From JAWXCM01 sp034408745 (GTDB taxonomy: Bacteria; Acidobacteriota; Terriglobia; Bryobacterales; Bryobacteraceae): DNA of 12,642 bases. The position numbers and the translations under genes are program-made. The DNA lies in assembly GCA_034408745.1 (NCBI GenBank), contig JAWXCM010000034.1, forward strand, positions 1 through 12,642, given 5' to 3'. The notes below the pieces were generated by a model that saw only the letters and a program-made list of their open reading frames with translations, searched no databases and was not told the DNA's origin. Below are positions 7,273 through 12,642 of this stretch, piece after piece; position 1 is the stretch's first letter, and each line of letters opens with the position of its first letter.

Positions 7273-7851
7273 ATGTTCCGACTGATGCGTAATCTCCATC
7301 TCGGGCTCGGGCTGATCTTCGTTCTGATGGCGATGATCTTCGCGGTGAGTTCGCTGGCGATCATTTACCGGCCGTGGCTCGGGAGCAAGCCGACCCTGTC
7401 GGAATCTGTCGTCAGGATCTCACCGGAGGCAGCCGCGAGTCCAGGGGCCGCGGCTCGCGAACTGATGGCGAACCACGGGATGAAGGGCGAACTGCGGCAG
7501 ATCAAAGAGGACGGAGATGCGGTAAGCTTCCAGATTGTCCGTCCTGGCGAAGCGGTCGAAGTGCGGTATGGGCGCTCGACGGGCGAGGTGAAGATCAAGC
7601 TGCGGCGGCATGGAGCTTTGGAGACGCTGATCCAGCTTCACACGAACCACGGTTTGTGGCACGAGTACGTGCCCTCCAACATCTGGGCCGCGATCTCGTT
7701 CCTGGCATCTGTCGGGCTGCTGCTGCTTGGGGCGACGGGTATTTACTTGTGGTTCGCGCATCACAGCGAGCGTTTGGTGGGCGGAGTCCTGCTCGGAGCT
7801 GGTTTGATCTTTGGGTTGGTCACACTGGTCCTCACACGGCTTGAACAATAG
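7273..7851 (+). CDS. PepSY-type transmembrane protein (second of pair)
   Basis: Membrane protein of 192 residues with the same plan as its upstream neighbour: RNLHLGLG (His9) before segment 1 (about 10-32), an extracytoplasmic PepSY-like domain (about 40-120; GELRQIKEDGDAVSFQIVRP, then YGRSTGEVKIKL), a histidine cluster LHTNHGLWH (His123, 126, 130), segment 2 (about 137-162, LLLLGATGIYLWFAHH) and segment 3 (about 168-188). The YGRSTGEVKIKL stretch resembles the end of a PepSY domain, where D/S-x-x-TGEV is common. The start lies 4 bases after the previous stop, which suggests translational coupling; GGTGA before it is a weak ribosome site. The membrane histidines could bind heme or metal, but that is inference. 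An ABC exporter follows closely. Confidence 0.75.
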   Translation: MFRLMRNLHLGLGLIFVLMAMIFAVSSLAIIYRPWLGSKPTLSESVVRISPEAAASPGAAARELMANHGMKGELRQIKEDGDAVSFQIVRPGEAVEVRYGRSTGEVKIKLRRHGALETLIQLHTNHGLWHEYVPSNIWAAISFLASVGLLLLGATGIYLWFAHHSERLVGGVLLGAGLIFGLVTLVLTRLEQ

Positions 7852-7885
7852 GCACGGTCAAGGCGCGTGCGATGATTGGCGCAAC

Positions 7886-8632
7886 GTGGGATGCGTACTG
7901 TCCGTTACGGAGCTTTGCAAGACTTACGGCCGCGAATCTGTCGCTGTCGATGGCATTTCTTTCTCTGTGGACTCAGGCCAGATCGTCGGCCTGCTGGGCC
8001 CGAATGGCGCGGGCAAAACAACTACTATCAGCATGATTCTCGGCGTTCTTGAGCCGACTTCCGGGACGGTGTCGATTGATGGACTCCCGCTCCGCACCCG
8101 TCGCACCGCGGCGCTGGAGCGGACTAACTTCGCGGCTGTGTACGCACCGCTCCCAGGCAACCTTACAGTTGTCGAGAACCTTCGGTTCTTTGGAATGGTG
8201 TACAACGTTGTGAACCTGACGGAGCGCATTGAGGCACTGCTGAAACAGTATGACCTTGTCCAGTTCCGTAACACTAAAACGGGACTCCTGTCGTCGGGCG
8301 AGCAGACGCGGGTGACGCTCGCAAAAGCGATGCTGAATCAACCCCGGTTGCTGCTGCTGGACGAACCGACAGCTTCGCTCGACCCTTCGACGGCTCGCGA
8401 TATACGTGCGCGCATTCGCGATTTCGTACGGGTGGACCATGCTGGCGTGCTGTGGACGTCGCACAACATGTATGAAGTGGAAGAGGTCTGCGACCGTGTC
8501 CTGTTCCTGTCCCGGGGACGTATTCTGCTGGAAGGAGATCCTCGGACACTTCCGGCGGAACACGGTAAAGACAACCTCGAGGACCTGTTCGTCACTGTGG
8601 CGCGTGAGCCGCTGAGTCTTCAGCAGCCATAA
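7886..8632 (+). CDS. ABC transporter ATP-binding protein
   Basis: Cytoplasmic ATPase of an exporter-type ABC system, about 248 residues from the GTG at 7886. That start is chosen because it places a normal beta-strand opening (LSVTELCKTYG) near the N-terminus; the frame is open further upstream to 7811, but those residues are not family-like and overlap the previous gene. Motifs in order, numbered from this start: Walker A GPNGAGKT (38-45), signature LSSGE (135-139), Walker B LLLLDEP (155-161), D-loop SLDP, H-loop His193 in TSHNM. The usual Q-loop Gln is not seen: the site reads AAVYAPLPGNLTVVENL. This occurs in a group of ABC-2 ATPases, so it is probably not a defect. Its stop lies 5 bases before the permease gene, and the pair should form one transporter. 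Confidence 0.92.
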   Translation: MGCVLSVTELCKTYGRESVAVDGISFSVDSGQIVGLLGPNGAGKTTTISMILGVLEPTSGTVSIDGLPLRTRRTAALERTNFAAVYAPLPGNLTVVENLRFFGMVYNVVNLTERIEALLKQYDLVQFRNTKTGLLSSGEQTRVTLAKAMLNQPRLLLLDEPTASLDPSTARDIRARIRDFVRVDHAGVLWTSHNMYEVEEVCDRVLFLSRGRILLEGDPRTLPAEHGKDNLEDLFVTVAREPLSLQQP

Positions 8633-8637
8633 AGCCG

Positions 8638-9441
8638 ATGCGCACCCGACGATTTCTTGCGATTCCCGTCAGGCAGTTTTACCTGTATCGCGGAAGTCCT
8701 GCGCGGGTTCTGTCGCTGTTTGCCTGGATTGCGATCGACATTGTGCTGTGGGGATTCATCAGCCGTTATCTGAATACGGTGGCATCTCCGGGTTACAACT
8801 TTGTTCCGGCTCTGCTTGGGGCCGTTCTGCTTTGGGACTTCTTCACCCGCGTCATGCAGGGTGTGACGATGGCCTTCTTCGAAGATGTCTGGTCCCGGAA
8901 CTTCCTCAACATCTTCGGCAGCCCGATGTCGATCACGGAGTACGTTACTGGCCTGGTTATTTCGAGCATCGCAACCAGCTCAGTAGGTCTGGTGGCAATG
9001 CTGATTCTGGCCGGCGGAATCTTTCGGCTGGACCTGTTCCTTTACGGTGTTGCGGCGGTCCCGTTTCTGGCGGTGCTGTTTCTGTTCGGAATCGCGCTCG
9101 GGATAATGGCGAGTGCACTGGTAATGCGGCTGGGGCCATCGGCCGAGTGGTTCATCTGGCCGATACCTGCGCTGTTGTCGCCGTTTGCGGGCGTGTTCTA
9201 TCCACTGGAGGTTCTGCCGCAATGGATGCAGTTTGTCGCACGCGGACTGCCTCCGGGTTATGTATTTGAGAACCTGCGCCGCATTGTCAAGGGCGGCGCG
9301 TTCAGTTCGGCGGAACTGCTGGCTGGCTGCATCCTGTCGATCGCCTACATACTGCTGGCCAGTTTGATCTTCCAGGGAACTTACCGTTTTGTGGTGCGCA
9401 CCGGTCTGATGGCTCGCTACAGCGCGGAGAGCGTCAGCTAA
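8638..9441 (+). CDS. ABC-2 type transporter permease
   Basis: Integral membrane partner of the ATPase, 267 residues, with six hydrophobic segments in the ABC-2 pattern: about 23-42 (VLSLFAWIAIDIVLWGFISR), 55-75, 104-125, 130-160, 171-190 and 225-250. The conserved C-terminal part WFIWPIPALLSPFAGVFYPL, then EVLPQWMQFVARGLPPGYVF, is the ABC-2 motif in which the membrane segment is followed by PxxxLPxxxxxxxxxxPxxY. ABC-2 permeases export small lipophilic compounds, polysaccharides or drugs; the substrate here is unknown. The gene starts 5 bases after the ATPase stop and has no clear ribosome site of its own, which suggests coupled translation. It is the last gene of the run; the next gene faces it. 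Confidence 0.9.
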   Translation: MRTRRFLAIPVRQFYLYRGSPARVLSLFAWIAIDIVLWGFISRYLNTVASPGYNFVPALLGAVLLWDFFTRVMQGVTMAFFEDVWSRNFLNIFGSPMSITEYVTGLVISSIATSSVGLVAMLILAGGIFRLDLFLYGVAAVPFLAVLFLFGIALGIMASALVMRLGPSAEWFIWPIPALLSPFAGVFYPLEVLPQWMQFVARGLPPGYVFENLRRIVKGGAFSSAELLAGCILSIAYILLASLIFQGTYRFVVRTGLMARYSAESVS

Positions 9442-9531
9442 CTAACGACATCAACGGCTATATTCAGCTGCTGCGGCGCGACGGAAATATTCGCTTCGGT
9501 CCGGGTAGACACGGGGCCAGGCTCCGGGTGC

Positions 9532-10893
9532 TTACCGCACGAGACAGGGCCGCTTACTGTCGAACTTCCAGTTCGGGATCAGATACTGCATGGCGATCGA
9601 GTCGTCGCGGCCCGCGAGCTTCATGCCTTCATAAAGCTGGTTGGCGGCAGCCAGCTTTTCCTCGTCGATCTCCACACCGAGGCCCGGCGCCTGTGGAACC
9701 GCGATCCGGCTGTCCACAATTGGAAACGATTCGTGGGTGAGGCGCTGCCCATCCTGCCAGATCCAGTGCGTGTCGATGGCAGTGATGTTGCCAGGAGCTG
9801 CAGCCGCTACGTGCGTGAACATGGCGAGGGAAATGTCGAAGTGGTTGTTGGAATGGGACCCCCATGTCAGCCCCCATTCGTTACAAAGCTGCGCCACCCG
9901 CACCGAACCTTCCATTGTCCAGAAGTGCGGATCGGCGAGGACGATGTCGACTGCGTCGAGCCGCACGGCGTGCTTCAGTTCCCGCCAGTCCGTTGCGATC
10001 ATGTTCGTGGCCGTGGGAATGCCGGTGGCGCGCCGAAACTCCGCCATCGTCTCGCGTCCGGAATACCCATTCTCCGGACCGCACGGATCCTCCGCGTACG
10101 CCAGCACCGCATCCCTCCCGCGGCACACCTCGATGGCTTCGCGCAGCGGCCAGGCTCCATTCGGATCCAGCGTGATGCGTGCGTCGGGGAAGCGCTCGGC
10201 CAGTGCGACGATCGCTTCCATTTCCACCGCGCCAGCCAGTACACCGCCCTTCAGTTTGTAGTGACGGAACCCGTAGCGTTCCCGGGCCGCTTCGGCAAGA
10301 CGAACCACCGCATCGGCCGTGATGGCCTCCTCACGGCGCAGCCTCATCCAGTCGTCATCATCGGCAGCCGTCGGCCCCGCATAGGGTAGTTGCGGACACT
10401 TCGTCCGGTCGCCAACGTAGAAGAGATAGCCCAGCACCTCGACGGAATCGCGCTGCTGTCCGTCGCCGAGCAATGCGGCCACAGGCAAGTTCAGAAACTG
10501 GCCCAGGAGGTCGAGCATTGCCGCCTCAATCGCCGTTACCGCATGCACCGTGGTTCGCAGATCGAAGGTCTGCACGCCTCGCCCTCCGGCATCACGGTCG
10601 GCAAACCTGGTCCGAACCGCGGCCAGCACATTGCGATATGCGCCGATCGACTGACCCTTCACCAGCGCCGCGGATTCTTCCAGTGTCTGCCTGATTTTCT
10701 CTCCGCCTGGGACCTCGCCAAGACCTGTGTGGCCCGCGCTGTCTTTGAGGATCACGACATTTCTTGTGAAAAAAGGGCCGTGCGCACCACTCAGGTTCAG
10801 CAGCATGCTGTCATACCCGGCAACAGGGATCACGCGCATCTCGGTGATCACTGGCGCGCCGCCAGACAGGTGTTCGTTTAGGGAAACAGACAT
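9532..10893 (-). CDS. gudD: Glucarate dehydratase (EC 4.2.1.40)
   Basis: Enolase-superfamily enzyme that dehydrates D-glucarate (and usually L-idarate) to 5-keto-4-deoxyglucarate, the first step of hexaric acid breakdown in the cytoplasm. The 453 residues compare with 446 in E. coli GudD and match along the whole length as I remember that protein: VITEMRVIPVAGYDSMLLNL, RTTVHAVTAIEAAMLDLLGQ, GLTWGSHSNNHFDISLAMFT, and the C-terminal KRPCLVR. All active-site residues are present with a constant offset of 8 from E. coli: Lys213 and Lys215 (KLKGG), metal ligands Asp243, Glu268 and Asn297, and the Asp321-His347 dyad. GGAGA stands 9 bases before the ATG (10893-10891), a good ribosome site. It is divergent from the TIM-barrel gene at 11026 and convergent with the ABC permease. 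Genes for the next step (garD/kdgD/garL type) are not in view. Confidence 0.97.
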   Translation of the reverse strand: MSVSLNEHLSGGAPVITEMRVIPVAGYDSMLLNLSGAHGPFFTRNVVILKDSAGHTGLGEVPGGEKIRQTLEESAALVKGQSIGAYRNVLAAVRTRFADRDAGGRGVQTFDLRTTVHAVTAIEAAMLDLLGQFLNLPVAALLGDGQQRDSVEVLGYLFYVGDRTKCPQLPYAGPTAADDDDWMRLRREEAITADAVVRLAEAARERYGFRHYKLKGGVLAGAVEMEAIVALAERFPDARITLDPNGAWPLREAIEVCRGRDAVLAYAEDPCGPENGYSGRETMAEFRRATGIPTATNMIATDWRELKHAVRLDAVDIVLADPHFWTMEGSVRVAQLCNEWGLTWGSHSNNHFDISLAMFTHVAAAAPGNITAIDTHWIWQDGQRLTHESFPIVDSRIAVPQAPGLGVEIDEEKLAAANQLYEGMKLAGRDDSIAMQYLIPNWKFDSKRPCLVR

Positions 10894-11025
10894 TTACGGG
10901 GTCTCCAGTTGAAACAGCAGGGACGTTACGAATGCCCAGACTGCCAGGATATCAGGCGTGGCCCGTGGTGATTAGACTTTGCCCCGTCTACCTGTCGTGC
11001 GGTCGAAAGCGGTATCGTATTCGTA
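10894..11025. promoter_or_regulatory. Divergent intergenic region between gudD and the TIM-barrel gene
   Basis: This 132-base spacer must hold promoters for both genes. Inverted copies of TTACGAAT lie at 10926-10933 and, as ATTCGTAA, at 11019-11026, one near each gene start; they could be operator half-sites but may be chance. TATCGT at 11013-11018 is a weak -10 candidate for the rightward gene. No convincing -35 pair is seen on either strand. Confidence 0.4.
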
Positions 11026-11919
11026 ATGCTGCCACGCCGAACCGTTCTTCAGGCGCCACTCGTGCTGGCTGCTGAACGTTCCGGAGCAGCCACGCCCAAA
11101 ATGACGCTAAGCATGCACCAGTTCACCTCGGCCCGCGCCGGCTATCGACCCTCCCTCGAAGGTTGGGCCAAAGCCGGCATCCGGGAGGTCGAGCCGGCCG
11201 CCACCCTGCTCGATGACCATCTGAAGACGGACACGCTGGCCAGCGCCAAACGAGTTCTGACCGACAATGGTCTCAAAGTGGTGTCTGGCGCGATTGGCGT
11301 CTCAGGCCTGTGGGAGCCCAATCCGAATTTCGCTAAGAATCTCGATGCATTTCGAAAACGCTGCGAGCAGTTCGCCGAACTTGGAGCGCCGCTGGTCTAC
11401 TCTCCGTGCGGTACGTCAGCCAAATTCACGACTGACGACTATTCGCGAAGCATCGACAACATACGCAAGGTCGCCGAGGCAGCCAGTCAGTTCAAAGTAA
11501 AGGTTGCGGCGGAGTTCGTGCGCAACTCCACTTTTATGGCCTCACTGCCGACGGCCCTTCGGCTACACCGCCAGGCTGCCCATCCTAACTTCGGCATCCT
11601 CTTCGACTGCTATCACTTCTGGTCTGGCCCGAGCAAGTTTGAGGATATGGACCTGATTAAACCGGGCGAGATCATTCACGCCCATCTCAACGATACTCAG
11701 GATCTGCCTCGCGAACTGCTGGATCTGCAGACGCGTGTGATTCCCGGCGACGGCGTGGCACCGCTTGCTAAAATCTTGCGCAAACTCGTCGATCGGGGAT
11801 ACCAGGGACCGATTTCAGTGGAGTTATTCCTGCCGAAATTTCAGGAAGCGGATCCGCTTCAGCTGGCGAAAGAAATCAAGCTGAAATCCGAGGCGCTGTT
11901 CCGGCAAGCCGCCGTGTAA
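11026..11919 (+). CDS. Sugar phosphate isomerase/epimerase-like TIM-barrel protein
   Basis: Protein of 297 residues of the xylose-isomerase-like TIM-barrel superfamily (AP endonuclease family 2 fold). Likely divalent-metal ligands follow the ketose 3-epimerase order: Glu163 (AAEFVRNS), Asp194 with His197 (FDCYHFWSG), His220 (IHAHLND) and Glu266 (SVELFLP). Together they suggest isomerisation or epimerisation of a sugar or sugar acid; the substrate is not determinable. The N-terminus MLPRRTVLQAPLVLAA looks like a short twin-arginine signal with a weak hydrophobic core, a common trait of acidobacterial members, so export through Tat is possible. The start is taken at 11026, close behind a weak -10, with no clear Shine-Dalgarno. 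Divergent pairing with gudD suggests, but does not prove, a role in sugar-acid catabolism. Confidence 0.85.
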   Translation: MLPRRTVLQAPLVLAAERSGAATPKMTLSMHQFTSARAGYRPSLEGWAKAGIREVEPAATLLDDHLKTDTLASAKRVLTDNGLKVVSGAIGVSGLWEPNPNFAKNLDAFRKRCEQFAELGAPLVYSPCGTSAKFTTDDYSRSIDNIRKVAEAASQFKVKVAAEFVRNSTFMASLPTALRLHRQAAHPNFGILFDCYHFWSGPSKFEDMDLIKPGEIIHAHLNDTQDLPRELLDLQTRVIPGDGVAPLAKILRKLVDRGYQGPISVELFLPKFQEADPLQLAKEIKLKSEALFRQAAV

Positions 11920-11975
11920 CCCTTGCAGTGAAGGTCGACTTGGGATGAGCCCGTTCGCCGGCCATGCCTTGCTGT

Positions 11976-12300
11976 TCATTGCGGCGTCGGTGGAACCAGT
12001 TCGATGACTCCGCGTTCGCGGATAACCGCCTCAATGTCATCGGGGCGAACAGGCAGGTCCGCGGTAAAGTTCTCGACGCCGTCGGCAGTGACTACGACGA
12101 CGTCCTCCATCCTCACATACAGCCTTTCCTCCGGAATCCACAGCATCGGGTCGATAGAAATACCTGGCCCACACGCAGGGGCGCACTGCGAACCGTTCCG
12201 ACATCGTGCACGGTCATTCCCACGGGGTGCTGCACGTATCCTCTGAATTCGAGCGCTTTCAGCACCGCATTTCGATAAATATCTTTGGTAAAAACCACTC
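11976..12300 (-). pseudogene. C-terminal remnant of M24 aminopeptidase P-like peptidase, frameshifted
   Basis: From about 12300 leftward the reverse strand reads FTKDIYRNAVLKALEFRGYV, then QHPVGMTVHDVG and PLRVGQVF. After about 12160 the similarity continues in another frame as SIDPMLWIPEERLYVRMEDV, then TADGVENFTADLPVRPDDIE, ending at TCA 11978-11976 (stop). Together this is the last ~110 residues of a creatinase-fold (M24) Xaa-Pro peptidase. Loss of one T near 12156-12161 explains the shift (GTATTTCTATC where GTATTTTCTATC is expected). The catalytic His regions (HPVG, VHDVG) and the ligand Glu in RMED are kept; the other ligand position reads Asp (SIDP) where Glu is usual. About two thirds of the N-terminal side is absent because an IS element follows upstream. 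Pseudogene by truncation and frameshift. Confidence 0.76.
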
Positions 12301-12319
12301 TTGTCCAAGTTGGATTCAA

Positions 12320-12642
12320 GCCACCTGGGCGGGGAGGTCAGTCCTGAATGAGGGATAAGGTGGAAGCCCGCGTTAGGTTGGAGTTGGGTTCAGGCAAGAG
12401 CCAAAACCAGCGAAGGGGGATTCCACCATGAATCGAGTATGCAGTAATCTTCAGTCAGATTTTGAAGCTGATTCCGCGGCAGGAGTTTGAAGTTGCCGTA
12501 AAACATCACAAGGCCGGGCGGCACGCGCGCGGTTTTTCCAGCTGGGGCAGATGATCGCTATGATGTTCTGCCAGTTGGGTCATGCGCAAAGCCTGCGCGA
12601 GATCACGGGCGGGTTGGCGGCGTGCGAGGGCAAGCTGCGGCA
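12320..12642 (+). mobile_element. IS4-family insertion sequence, left part (runs off window)
   Basis: The region after the M24 stub holds a ~110-base non-coding leader and then a DUF4372/IS4-type transposase start. The exact left end cannot be fixed: I could not see the right terminal repeat or a target duplication, and the M24 similarity fades at about 12300, so 12320 is approximate. The element most likely inserted into, or next to, the M24 gene. Confidence 0.65.
12428..12642 (+). pseudogene. IS4-family transposase with N-terminal DUF4372 domain, two frameshifts, partial
   Basis: The ATG at 12428 opens MNRVCS; after an extra A at about 12446-12447 the sequence continues in the next frame as FSQILKLIPRQEFEVAVKHH, then KAGRHARGFSSWG, and after a lost G at about 12543-12546 it returns to the first frame as MIAMMFCQLGHAQSLREITG, then GLAACEGKLR to the window edge. 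This is the DUF4372 domain that precedes the DDE catalytic domain in many IS4 transposases (MNRVCSIFSQxLKLIPRxEF, ARGFSSWGQ, REIxGGLAACEGKL). The catalytic part is outside. With the +1 and -1 shifts, only a short peptide would be made from this start, so the copy is inactive unless the shifts are sequencing errors. Confidence 0.85.

Noticed and set aside
9444..9497. Short plus-strand stretch NDINGYIQLLRRDGNIRF resembling the start of MFS transporters
   Set aside because: Only 18 residues without a start codon; similarity then ends at the gudD 3' region. Could be a relic but is too short to claim.
9733..10389. Open frames of about 200 codons on the plus strand opposite gudD
   Set aside because: They are shadows of the fully conserved glucarate dehydratase gene and show no family character.
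1..12642. CRISPR array, tRNA, rRNA or integrase
   Set aside because: Looked for regularly spaced repeats, cloverleaf/CCA-type tRNA ends and tyrosine recombinase motifs on both strands and saw none.

Overview
The window looks like chromosomal DNA of an Acidobacteriota bacterium of the Solibacter/Bryobacter type. This rests on the Acidobacteria-style TonB-dependent receptor, the PQQ-propeller and Tat-like TIM-barrel proteins, the high GC content, and AbiE, DUF2277 and winged-helix gene remnants of kinds common in that group. This is inference from protein character; no 16S or marker gene is present.

Layout. (1) 2-3106 (+) is the 3' part of a large outer-membrane TonB-dependent receptor, closed by a strong intrinsic terminator. 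(2) 3127-5085 is a gene graveyard. It holds a broken winged-helix regulator (-) joined head-to-head to a start-less DUF2277 gene (+), about 350 bases with nothing recognisable, a truncated AbiEi antitoxin with an internal stop, and the first ~50 codons of its AbiEii toxin fused in frame to a sialidase-like beta-propeller gene that itself has an internal stop and probably a deletion. (3) 5210-9441 (+) is intact and co-oriented: a secreted PQQ-type beta-propeller protein, then a probable operon of two half-size PepSY-type membrane proteins, an ABC ATPase and an ABC-2 permease. (4) 9532-11919 holds a divergent pair: glucarate dehydratase gudD (-) and a sugar-phosphate isomerase/epimerase-like TIM-barrel protein (+). 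(5) 11976-12642 ends in decay: the C-terminal stub of a frameshifted M24 aminopeptidase P-like gene (-), then the left part of an IS4-family element whose DUF4372 transposase carries +1 and -1 frameshifts and runs off the window.

Functionally, gudD and possibly its divergent neighbour point to use of hexaric sugar acids from plant material. The receptor probably imports large or complexed nutrients. The PepSY-ABC cassette is the most interesting intact unit: two small membrane proteins with paired histidines next to an exporter, whose substrate cannot be read from sequence. No complete new defence system was found; the only defence genes are AbiE remnants.
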